Assembly: GCF_026191635.1 (NCBI RefSeq)
Contig: NZ_JAKRRW010000006.1
Span: 1-64,000, forward strand
Direction: 5' to 3'
Length of the DNA stretch: 64,000 bases
Source of the DNA: Photobacterium obscurum
GTDB lineage: Bacteria > Pseudomonadota > Gammaproteobacteria > Enterobacterales > Vibrionaceae
The notes under the pieces were generated by a model, which was not told where the DNA came from, made no database searches, and worked only from the letters and a program-made list of their open reading frames with translations. Position 1 is the stretch's first letter, and the number at the start of each line of letters is the position of its first letter. A program made the position numbers and the translations under genes. Of this stretch, positions 32,297 through 39,930 are shown in pieces.

Positions 32297-33412
32297 TTAT
32301 ATTCGGTATTTATTGATCACGTCTTCACTCAGCTCGATACCAAGTCCCGGTGAATCCGGTACAGGTACGTAGCCTTGTGAAAATGGCAGTCGGTTACCCA
32401 CGAGATCAGTAAATAAAGGACTGCTGCTCTGGGAGTACTCCATCAGCGTGCCGTGCTCGCAGGCGGCTAAAAAGTGGACCGAAGCCGCGAGCAAAATGCC
32501 GGTACTGAACCCATGGGGGACGAGCTGGGTACCGTGTAACTGGGCAAGATCGTAAATCTTCTTCATCTCGGTGATACCTCCGCAACGGGTGATATCAGGC
32601 TGGACGATGTCGACTTCAGATTGTTCTAGGAAGGACTTAAATTCATAGCGGGTCGTGAGTGATTCTCCGCCGGCTAGCTTAGGTTGGATCTGGCGAGACA
32701 GCCTTGAATAGCCGATCATGTCATCTGCCAGTACGGGCTCTTCGACCCAGTTTAGATTGAACGGCTCAAGGCGTTTGCACATCTGAGCGGCATGGCCGGT
32801 CGTGCGCCATTTGGAGGCCAGATCTATCTGTACTTCTATTTCGTCACCAACGGCTTCGCGCACATGGCGGACAATTTGGTAATCCGTTTCCGGATCATCG
32901 CCGAATACACCGCCGCCGAACTTAATACTGGTGAAGCCTTGGCGAACAAGGTTCAGGGCGATATCGCGGTTTTTCTCGGGCTGGCTATCTGGAATAAAGG
33001 TGCCGTAGGCACGGATTTGATCGCGGTATTTCCCTCCTAGCAGGGTATGGACCGGTACACCATAGAACTGACCGGCAATGTCCCATAGGGCAATATCGAT
33101 AGCGCTGATGGCATGGATCCCTGCACCACGGCGTCCCACATAGTTGGATGCCCAGTACATCTTGTTCCACAGACGCTCGATTTCTAGCGGGTTCTCACCA
33201 ATCAGCAATTCACGTAGCCCGTAGCAATACAGATTGGAGTGTGGTGTCTCGATACATGCTTTGACGACGGCAGGGGAGCTGTCTGCCTCTCCGACCCCGG
33301 TAACGCCTGCGTCGGTATGTACTTTGACGATGACAGCATCTTCCCCCCATTCGCAAGGCTGATCAGGCTCAGGTACTCTTAAGCAAATAACTTCTATATC
33401 TGTAATACGCAC
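32297..33412 (-). CDS. Mandelate racemase/muconate lactonising family enzyme
   Basis: The 371-residue enolase-superfamily protein contains the mandelate-racemase subgroup catalytic set: Lys of TSIKFGG (second Lys of KxK replaced by Gly), metal ligands in VQIDLAS, WVEEPV and AGGES, the Asp/His dyad in IVQPDITRCGG and LVPHGFST, and the Glu of LMEYSQ. Enzymes of this type abstract an alpha-proton of a carboxylate and dehydrate or epimerise hydroxy acids. It is between the BCCT and UxaA genes in one operon. The substrate is uncertain: acid sugars, hydroxyproline betaine-like compounds, or others. With only one active-site Lys of KxK, the stereochemical course is probably one-sided. Confidence 0.85.
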   Translation of the reverse strand: MRITDIEVICLRVPEPDQPCEWGEDAVIVKVHTDAGVTGVGEADSSPAVVKACIETPHSNLYCYGLRELLIGENPLEIERLWNKMYWASNYVGRRGAGIHAISAIDIALWDIAGQFYGVPVHTLLGGKYRDQIRAYGTFIPDSQPEKNRDIALNLVRQGFTSIKFGGGVFGDDPETDYQIVRHVREAVGDEIEVQIDLASKWRTTGHAAQMCKRLEPFNLNWVEEPVLADDMIGYSRLSRQIQPKLAGGESLTTRYEFKSFLEQSEVDIVQPDITRCGGITEMKKIYDLAQLHGTQLVPHGFSTGILLAASVHFLAACEHGTLMEYSQSSSPLFTDLVGNRLPFSQGYVPVPDSPGLGIELSEDVINKYRI

Positions 33413-33426
33413 TGCTCAGTCCTTGG

Positions 33427-34602
33427 TTATTGTGGTTCGATACAAATGAGTTTTTCCAGACGCTGATCTTTTTGGTACAGCGTGCAGTAGGCGAAACCGA
33501 TATCTTCGATGGCGGTTGCTTCACCCTGAACAACATTCTCCAGCGTGTGGAGGATCCGGTCGGCACATGAATGGATGCTGTCGGTTCCCTTCATGATCCC
33601 GCTGACATCAATATCAATGTCCTCGGTAATTTGGGCGGCATTACCGCTAACTCTGATCACTGGCACGATCGGGTTGTTGAACCCGGCACCGCCTGTGGTC
33701 CACAGGATCACCTGGGCACCCAGCGAGGCGAAGTGCATGCCTGAACCGCCGCAAAGATGCGTAGTTTCGGACAGGTACATACCCGGCTTGGTCGGGCGTT
33801 CGGTCATTTTGGCGTTGATCCTCAGTACATCCTGGATCGGACGGGTGCCGGTTTTGTGCAGTGCGCCAAGGGCTTTTTCTTCAAGTGTGGTCAGGCCGCC
33901 GACACTGTTGCCGATGCTCATGGTCTCGACATTGGTGCCTTCGATATGCCAGCGCTTCTCTTCTTCATTGATGAGGCGATCGATCTTGTCGGCGACGTCT
34001 GGAGTAACTGCTCGTTCGCGCAGGATGTCCTCACAACCGACAAGCTCGATAAGCTCACCGGCAATGCAGGTGGCGCCTTTATCTACTAGTAGATCGGCAG
34101 CGCGACCGACTGATGGGTTAGAGGCAATACCTGAACTGGTATCAGAACCGCCACATTTGATACCCACGACAAGTTCGCTGAGTGGAATAGGCTCGGGCTG
34201 GATTTGATCGGCATAAGCTGTCAGCTCTTTTGCCAGCTCGGTGCCCATTTTGATGGTGTTGCGCGTTCCACGTGATTTGATGATCGACAGTGTTTGTACT
34301 GGCTTTCCTGCATTGCGGATAGGATCGGCCAGGATCGCTGGATCGATACTTCCGCATCCCATGTTCAGCAGTAGGGCACCAGCCACATTAGGGTTCAGTG
34401 CGGCGCCAACCATAGTGCCGACCAGCTCTTCGTTACCACCGTACATACAAGTGTTGTAGTTGGTTACGACGACAGTGCCTGGCACTTTCTGGCTGATGGC
34501 ACGGGCAATACCTTCTGCACATTCGTCAATGGCCAGGATGAGTACATGATTTCGGATCCCCGCGCGGCCGTCGGGGCGACGAAAGCCTGAGAAAAACTGC
34601 AT
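33427..34602 (-). CDS. UxaA-type dehydratase/lyase, large subunit
   Basis: The 391-residue protein corresponds to the C-terminal part of altronate dehydratase: GYRRPDGRAG-type start (FRRPDGRAGIRNHVLIL), 'NYNTCMYGGNEE', 'LNMGCGSID', 'GIKCGGSDTSSGIASNPSVG' and 'CGGSGMHFASLGAQVILWTTGGA' (in part). Conserved Cys and Gly-rich loops bind the catalytic iron. In this family the small SAF domain is often a separate protein, as in sulfolactate sulfo-lyase SuyAB and related dehydratases. The large and small genes are 3 bp apart. Because altronate pathway genes are missing here and a BCCT transporter is linked, altronate is unlikely; sulfolactate or another hydroxy acid is possible. Confidence 0.85.
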   Translation of the reverse strand: MQFFSGFRRPDGRAGIRNHVLILAIDECAEGIARAISQKVPGTVVVTNYNTCMYGGNEELVGTMVGAALNPNVAGALLLNMGCGSIDPAILADPIRNAGKPVQTLSIIKSRGTRNTIKMGTELAKELTAYADQIQPEPIPLSELVVGIKCGGSDTSSGIASNPSVGRAADLLVDKGATCIAGELIELVGCEDILRERAVTPDVADKIDRLINEEEKRWHIEGTNVETMSIGNSVGGLTTLEEKALGALHKTGTRPIQDVLRINAKMTERPTKPGMYLSETTHLCGGSGMHFASLGAQVILWTTGGAGFNNPIVPVIRVSGNAAQITEDIDIDVSGIMKGTDSIHSCADRILHTLENVVQGEATAIEDIGFAYCTLYQKDQRLEKLICIEPQ

Positions 34603-34605
34603 TCG

Positions 34606-34950
34606 TTACTCCTCGATCTGCATTTGTTCAATGATTTGCTTGATGATCGGCTCTGGGATGTCTACCCGGGTACTGCGGACATTTTGTACATGTACCAACT
34701 CGCCGACCGGAATTGCCTTGATGGCAATGCCAATGTCGTAACCCGCTTTCTTGATTGCTTCCTGAGTCGAGATCGCGTTTACCGCGACTTTATTGCCGAA
34801 CGTGATGGCTTGCTTGCAGGTCACAATGCCTTGTGCCCGGTTGCCGTCATCAATAATTTCAATCTGCTGTCCTTTTTCGACATCTGCGAGCAGGGTCGCC
34901 ACGTTGTCATTCTGGGAAAGCAAAATTGCCTTGTTCAAAGGTGTGTCCAT
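34606..34950 (-). CDS. UxaA-type dehydratase/lyase, small (SAF domain) subunit
   Basis: This is a 114-residue SAF domain with the typical alternating pattern 'CKQAITFGNKVAVNAI', 'IKKAGYDIGIAI' and 'GELVHVQNVRS', as in the N-terminal domain of altronate dehydratase and SuyA. It is the first gene of the minus-strand operon (small subunit, large subunit, enolase, BCCT). The operon promoter lies in the 206-bp region shared with the divergent gntR gene, which contains two identical-type palindromes. Confidence 0.85.
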   Translation of the reverse strand: MDTPLNKAILLSQNDNVATLLADVEKGQQIEIIDDGNRAQGIVTCKQAITFGNKVAVNAISTQEAIKKAGYDIGIAIKAIPVGELVHVQNVRSTRVDIPEPIIKQIIEQMQIEE

Positions 34951-34969
34951 AAATCCTCATAGATTGTTC

Positions 34970-34982
34970 ATTGTCGGACAAT
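34970..34982. promoter_or_regulatory. GntR/FCD operator 1
   Basis: ATTGTC-G-GACAAT is a perfect 6-1-6 palindrome 20 bp upstream of the small-subunit start. The same arms occur in operator 2 at 35066-35078. FadR/FCD regulators typically bind short palindromes of this kind (TNGTNNNACNA). Confidence 0.75.
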
Positions 34983-35065
34983 CGACAGTTGGCAATCTTA
35001 ATGAGTAATTCCAAAATAAATGCGACACAAATCACCTTTTGTCTTATTTATTCATTTTTTGTATG

Positions 35066-35078
35066 ATTGTCCGACAAT
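35066..35078. promoter_or_regulatory. GntR/FCD operator 2
   Basis: ATTGTC-C-GACAAT is the second copy of the palindrome, 96 bp from the first and about 80 bp before the gntR start. The pair could allow looping and autoregulation of both divergent promoters. Confidence 0.75.
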
Positions 35079-35156
35079 CATCACGTTTTATTGATTATGC
35101 GAATTGTTGACTAATCCGGTAGAATTAAGGCAACTGCGGTATTCCGCTATCTGTAG

Positions 35157-35855
35157 ATGTATGGAAAGATAATGAAAATCGTAAAACAGAGTTTAGAGGA
35201 GCAAGCCGCGGGCTATCTGCGTGAATTGATCCTCAGTGGAAAATACGGAATGGGCGAAAAGCTGGTGGAAAGTTCACTGGCAAAAGATTTGGAGTTGTCG
35301 CGCAGTACGGTGCGAATGGCACTCAATACCTTGGCTCATGAGGGCTTGGTGGTCCAGAAGCCTTATGTTGGTTGGCAGGTAATTAATATTACCGAGAATG
35401 ACCTGTGGGAGCTGTACCATCTGCGTGTCGCTCTGGAAACGCGCTCTGCATGGCTGGCAGCTGAGCATATTACCGAAGAGGGTAAAATCCGACTGCGAGA
35501 TTTAATGGATTATTATTTGCAGGTTGGCCGCAGTGAAGGTGTGACTTGTCTACAAATCAGTAAGCTTGAGCTGGAGTTGCACACGTTAATTATCGAGTTA
35601 AGTGGCAACATGCGCCTGCATCAGATTTATCGTAATGTCGCTAACCAAATGCTGATTTACTTTAACATCGATCATGCAAGCTATGATCCTGAGGAAAGTG
35701 CCCTGAGCCATGTGCCTTTGGTGGATGCTATTTGCGCCGGTGAAAGTGCCAAAGCATTAAAACTGGCAGAAGAGAATATTACCGTTTATTCCGTGATCGG
35801 GCATAAATTCAGAGAACAGCATTTGAAGAGCTATTCCGAGCAGCAAGATGAATAA
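35157..35855 (+). CDS. GntR-family regulator with FCD domain
   Basis: The 232-residue protein has an N-terminal winged HTH ('ELILSGKYGMGEKLVESSLA' and 'LSRSTVRMALNTLAHEGLV') and a C-terminal all-helical FCD ligand domain ('LYHLRVALETRSAWLAAEH', 'LHTLIIELSGN'). FadR-type regulators of this class repress sugar-acid and carboxylate catabolism and respond to pathway substrates. It is divergent from the BCCT/UxaA operon and the intergenic region has two matching palindromes, so it is the likely local repressor. An ATG at 35172 with GGAAAG upstream is an alternative start. Confidence 0.9.
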   Translation: MYGKIMKIVKQSLEEQAAGYLRELILSGKYGMGEKLVESSLAKDLELSRSTVRMALNTLAHEGLVVQKPYVGWQVINITENDLWELYHLRVALETRSAWLAAEHITEEGKIRLRDLMDYYLQVGRSEGVTCLQISKLELELHTLIIELSGNMRLHQIYRNVANQMLIYFNIDHASYDPEESALSHVPLVDAICAGESAKALKLAEENITVYSVIGHKFREQHLKSYSEQQDE

Positions 35856-36011
35856 TAAGTAACTTGCAAGAGTCCATCCAGTTACAATAAATAAAGATAA
35901 CTAGGGTGTATCCCTTAATTATTTGTACCATAGTCATTGGCCTACAAATTACGCAATTCATATTAAAAGATTGTATTCGCAGTCTGAATTAAAAAAACTA
36001 TCACTAGTGTT

Positions 36012-36035
36012 GCAGGAGGCGTTATTGCCTCCTGC
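36012..36035. terminator. Hairpin between gntR and the nitrate operon
   Basis: The 9-bp perfect stem gcaggaggc/gcctcctgc with a 6-nt loop separates convergent genes and may terminate transcripts from either side. Confidence 0.6.
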
Positions 36036-36084
36036 CTTTGCTAGCGATTTATCCACTATATTCAGAGTACTTGCTCAATTCTTT

Positions 36085-36885
36085 TTATACCTCCATCTCT
36101 ATGCCATCAATATCAGCCTGTTTCACCAGCGATGAAATAAACTGGCTAATGGACTTGCGATATATTTGCTGTTCCAGATAATGGGCAATCCGCTCTTTTA
36201 CCTGATCAAATGGCAGTGGCTCGGCCTCACCTCTGTGCTCAAGATAAAGCACATGAAAACCAAAGCGAGTGCTGATCGGTTTTTCATACAAGCCTGGGGC
36301 TGCTGTAAACATCACATCTTCGAGCTCAGCGACCGTATCCCCTTTGGTCACTTGTCCCAGGCTACCGCCGACATCTTTAGACGGACAAGCCGAGTATTGC
36401 CGTGCCAAATCAGGAAATTTCCCAGGACTTCTCTTTAAAATCGCGATCAGTACCTGAGCCAAACTTTTCATTTCTGCACGTTCTTGTTCATCATCCGGCG
36501 CTGCCAACAATAGAATATGCTTTGCTTCGAGTAACACCGGGCTGCAAAACTTATCTCTGTTGGCATAAAAATAATCTTTGCACTGTTGTTCATTGATCTG
36601 AGGTAGTTTGATCTGCTGCTCAAGCAGTTGATTGATCGCCTCTTCCTCACTTTTCTCGCCCTCTGAGTACAAAACTGAAATTCCGGCTGATTTCGCTTTT
36701 TGTAACAATAACTCGCGGATCACTAAGGCTTTAGATGTTGACTCAATAGCCTCTGCGACTGAACTTGATGGATGATGTTCCAGTTCTTTGGCTATGGCTT
36801 GTTCGCTGATGATCTCACCGTTGACCTTAATCTCCGCAATGGTTACCGGCTCTTGCCCGGATTGGTGGCTATTTGAGCAATGCAT
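36085..36885 (-). CDS. Peptidyl-prolyl isomerase of the parvulin (PpiC/NifM) type
   Basis: The 266-residue protein has an N-terminal helical region (SurA/NifM-like) and a central parvulin domain: 'EAKHILLLA', 'LARQYSACPSKDVGGSLGQV' (part), 'PISTRFGFHVLYLEHR'. There is no signal peptide, so it should be cytoplasmic. It is the last gene of the nar operon, 38 bp after narI. NifM-like parvulins downstream of narI occur in other denitrifiers or nitrate respirers (for example Pseudomonas) and are thought to help maturation of nitrate reductase. The GGGAGGA ribosome-binding site before the ATG at 36885 sets the start. The longer upstream frame is antisense-like noise over narI. Confidence 0.85.
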   Translation of the reverse strand: MHCSNSHQSGQEPVTIAEIKVNGEIISEQAIAKELEHHPSSSVAEAIESTSKALVIRELLLQKAKSAGISVLYSEGEKSEEEAINQLLEQQIKLPQINEQQCKDYFYANRDKFCSPVLLEAKHILLLAAPDDEQERAEMKSLAQVLIAILKRSPGKFPDLARQYSACPSKDVGGSLGQVTKGDTVAELEDVMFTAAPGLYEKPISTRFGFHVLYLEHRGEAEPLPFDQVKERIAHYLEQQIYRKSISQFISSLVKQADIDGIEMEV

Positions 36886-36923
36886 AATTTCCTCCCTGGT
36901 TGTTGGGTGATCCGGCGAAATAT

Positions 36924-37607
36924 TCAGATATGTCGCTTCTGGCGAACAATCTGCAATCTCCTTCCGAAATACCACACAGGTACACTGAGTACATGAACCA
37001 GGCGCGTAAACGGAAACACCAGTAACAGCGTCATGCCAAAGAAAACATGTAGCTTGTAAATGATCCCGACCGGAGCTATCGCCGCAACCGCTTCCGATAA
37101 TTGGAATGTCACAATGCTTTGCGCCCAGGTCGCAAGCAGGATCATGACCGAACCATCCATATGTGACATAGAGGAAAAGATCGTCAGCAATCCTAAGATC
37201 AACTGGACAAGCAACAGCCACAAAATGGCAATATCTGAACGGTTGCTGGTTGCCCGGATACGCGGATCCGTCATACGACGCCTGATCAGGTTAACCAGGC
37301 CATACAGACAGAGCAGGCCAAAGAAGCCGCCACTGACCATAGCAAGCAGTTGCTTGGCAGATGAAGAAATGAAGTTGTGGTAAACCGCTTCTGGCGTAAG
37401 CAGGCCGACAAAATGACCCAGCAAAATGAAAATAATTCCGATGTGGAAGCAGTTACTGGCGATACGGAGATCATTGCGTAGCAACTGACTTGATCCCGCT
37501 TTCCAGGTGTACTGCTCCCGATCAAACCGTATCCAGCTGCCCACAATCAAGACGGCAATGGCAATGTAGGGATAAATCCCGAATAACAAGGTATTAAAGT
37601 AAGACAT
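36924..37607 (-). CDS. narI: Respiratory nitrate reductase gamma subunit, cytochrome b
   Basis: The 227-residue membrane protein has five predicted helices and the NarI start (YFNTLLFGIYPYIAIAVLIVGSW in part), with the His ligands to two b hemes ('NCFHIGIIFILLGHFVG', 'LHVFFGMTLLLVFPFTRLVHV' in part). It oxidises quinol at the periplasmic side and passes electrons to NarH. It follows narJ by 2 bp. Confidence 0.95.
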   Translation of the reverse strand: MSYFNTLLFGIYPYIAIAVLIVGSWIRFDREQYTWKAGSSQLLRNDLRIASNCFHIGIIFILLGHFVGLLTPEAVYHNFISSSAKQLLAMVSGGFFGLLCLYGLVNLIRRRMTDPRIRATSNRSDIAILWLLLVQLILGLLTIFSSMSHMDGSVMILLATWAQSIVTFQLSEAVAAIAPVGIIYKLHVFFGMTLLLVFPFTRLVHVLSVPVWYFGRRLQIVRQKRHI

Positions 37608-37609
37608 AA

Positions 37610-38377
37610 TTACCCCTCCACTCTGTCTATAGTGTCTTCATTGTCGTCTAATGGATTGCTGAACGGATTTTCAGGGATCCAGGTAACCGGTATCGCTTGC
37701 TCATTTTCTCTCAGCGGCTGGACTTGTGCCGTTTGAGGTCGGCAGGTAGTTTCAGGCGACTGATTAGCCATGAAGGTTACTTGCTCAGCCTCCCATACTT
37801 CGTCCATCGCTTCGAAGGTATCATCGCGTTTCTCTGCTGCGACTTCTGCTTTTAATTTGGCTTCATCGACTTTCACACCACCGATAATCATGAGTGCATC
37901 AAACAGCGACGCATACAGGCTGTCACGCTCATGTAGGCGCGCACTGAGTAACCCTAATATATGCCCGACATCAGCCAAACCTTGTCGGGCATCAATATCT
38001 GGTTGATGTGCCAAGTACTCTAAATACAGCGGAATATAATCAGGCAGTTCACGAACTGCGATATCAAAGCCACTTTTCTCATAGTTAGCCATTAAATCAA
38101 CCATGGCCTGTCCCCGCTCGCGACTGTCACCATGTACATGCTCAAACAGCAGCAATGAGAGGGAGCAACCACGGTCAAACAACACACCGTACTCCTCTTG
38201 CACCTGCATCAAATCACGGCGACAGACAGAATCGACCAGCGTCATCAGCTGCGCCCTTGCTTCGGGGGGAATTTGCCTGGCTTGGCGTATTTCAGTATCC
38301 AAAGCATCAGCATATTGCTGTAACTCAGGCTTGGGATAGTCCATCAGCAATGAGATCACCTTAAGAATATTCATCAT
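37610..38377 (-). CDS. narJ: Nitrate reductase assembly chaperone
   Basis: The 255-residue TorD/NarJ family chaperone shows LLMDYPKPELQQY at the start and 'LPDYIPLYLEYLAHQP' centrally, the typical NarJ signature. It binds the NarG N-terminus and helps molybdenum-cofactor insertion and membrane assembly, and is not part of the final enzyme. It overlaps narH by 4 bp. The C-terminal tail of about 55 residues is acidic and variable. Confidence 0.95.
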   Translation of the reverse strand: MMNILKVISLLMDYPKPELQQYADALDTEIRQARQIPPEARAQLMTLVDSVCRRDLMQVQEEYGVLFDRGCSLSLLLFEHVHGDSRERGQAMVDLMANYEKSGFDIAVRELPDYIPLYLEYLAHQPDIDARQGLADVGHILGLLSARLHERDSLYASLFDALMIIGGVKVDEAKLKAEVAAEKRDDTFEAMDEVWEAEQVTFMANQSPETTCRPQTAQVQPLRENEQAIPVTWIPENPFSNPLDDNEDTIDRVEG

Positions 38378-39918
38378 TTTTCATCCCACTCCTGCACCGT
38401 ATGAATGACATCCCTGCGGTTGATTTTTTTACCACCAAACATATTGATATCGCTGGTCCCTGTCGCACATCCATTGCCAAAGCTGAACCCGCAACCGCCT
38501 CGCTCGGCAAAAGCCTGATGCATAGCATCCTCGCGGTGGGCCGTTGGTATCACATAGCGATCTTCATAGTTTGCGATGGCCATATAACGGTACATCTCTT
38601 CAACCTGCTTTTTACTCAGGCCGACCGATTTCAGTACCTCCAAATCCTCCACTTGTTCCACATGCTCGGCACGTTTATAGGCACGCATCGCCAGCATACG
38701 TTTCAACGCCAATGTGACAGGTTTTTCGTCCCCGGCGGTTAATAAGTTCGCCAGATACTTGATGGGGATGCGTAATGAGTCGACATCGGGGATAACACCG
38801 TCCATGCCAACATGGCCTGCTTCGGCCGCCGACTGGATCGGACTGAGCGGTGGGATATACCAGACCATAGGCAAGGTGCGATATTCCGGGTGGAGGGGCA
38901 GTGCCACCTTCCAGTCCATTGCCATTTTGTAGACCGGCGATTGTTGTGCTGCGGTGATAACCGATTCTGGAATACCGTCTTTGCGTGCCTGAGCGATCAC
39001 TTCTGGATCGGATGGATCAAGGAATACCTCTAGTTGTTTTTCATAAAGCTCGGTCTCCCTTCTGGTACTGGCCACTTCCTTGATGCGGTCGGCATCGTAA
39101 AGCAGTACCCCCAGGTAGCGAATACGTCCGACGCAAGTTTCTGAGCACACCGTTGGCATACCCGCTTCAATACGCGGGTAGCAGAAAATGCATTTTTCTG
39201 ACTTGCCTGACTTCCAGTTGAAGTAAATCTTCTTGTAAGGGCAGGCACTGATACACATTCGCCAACCACGACACTTGTCCTGATCGATCAGGACAATGCC
39301 GTCTTCCTCGCGCTTATAGATCGAGCCTGATGGACACGAGGCCACGCACGCCGGGTTCAGGCAATGCTCACACAGGCGCGGCAGGTACATCATGAAGGTA
39401 TTTTCGAACTCGCCGTACATCTCTTTCTGAATGTTGTCGAAGTTCTTATCTTTGCTCCTTTTGGCAAATTCGGTACCGAGGATTTCTTCCCAGTTTGGCC
39501 CCCACTCAATTTTTTCCATCCGCTTGCCGGTGATCACCGAGCGCGGACGAGCAACCGGCTGGTGTTTTCCTTCTTCTGCGCTATGCAGGTGCTGATAATC
39601 AAAATCAAACGGTTCGTAATAATCATCAATCTGCGGTAGGTCTGGGTTGGCAAAAATATTGGCCAACAGACGGAATTTCCCGCCAATACGCAACTTAATC
39701 GAATCAGCCCCATTGAGCTGCCAGCCGCCTTTCCACTTATCCTGGTTCTCCCACTCTTTGGGAAAACCAATTCCGGGTTTGCTTTCAACATTGTTAAACC
39801 AGGCGTATTCAACCCCTTCACGAGAGGTCCAGACGTTTTTGCAGGTTACTGAACAGGTATGACAGCCGATACATTTATCGAGGTTCAGCACCATGCCTAC
39901 TTGCGAACGAATCTTCAT
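38374..39918 (-). CDS. narH: Respiratory nitrate reductase beta subunit
   Basis: The 514-residue iron-sulfur subunit has four clusters of ferredoxin type. CIGCHTCSVTCK comes first, then CEHCLNPACVASCPSG, CRGWRMCISACPYKK (Trp replaces the second Cys, giving the [3Fe-4S] centre as in E. coli NarH) and CIFCYPRIEAGMPTVCSETC. It carries electrons from NarI heme to NarG. It starts 12 bp after narG. Confidence 0.97.
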   Translation of the reverse strand: MKIRSQVGMVLNLDKCIGCHTCSVTCKNVWTSREGVEYAWFNNVESKPGIGFPKEWENQDKWKGGWQLNGADSIKLRIGGKFRLLANIFANPDLPQIDDYYEPFDFDYQHLHSAEEGKHQPVARPRSVITGKRMEKIEWGPNWEEILGTEFAKRSKDKNFDNIQKEMYGEFENTFMMYLPRLCEHCLNPACVASCPSGSIYKREEDGIVLIDQDKCRGWRMCISACPYKKIYFNWKSGKSEKCIFCYPRIEAGMPTVCSETCVGRIRYLGVLLYDADRIKEVASTRRETELYEKQLEVFLDPSDPEVIAQARKDGIPESVITAAQQSPVYKMAMDWKVALPLHPEYRTLPMVWYIPPLSPIQSAAEAGHVGMDGVIPDVDSLRIPIKYLANLLTAGDEKPVTLALKRMLAMRAYKRAEHVEQVEDLEVLKSVGLSKKQVEEMYRYMAIANYEDRYVIPTAHREDAMHQAFAERGGCGFSFGNGCATGTSDINMFGGKKINRRDVIHTVQEWDEK

Positions 39919-39930
39919 TGTGTCGGCTCC

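Noticed and set aside
33545-34207. Long plus-strand open frame opposite the UxaA-type large subunit
   Set aside because: The minus-strand product has clear family motifs throughout; the other strand does not.
36886-37221. N-terminal extension of the parvulin frame over narI
   Set aside because: The translated extension has no homology-like pattern and overlaps narI in another frame. The GGGAGGA site before 36885 marks the start.
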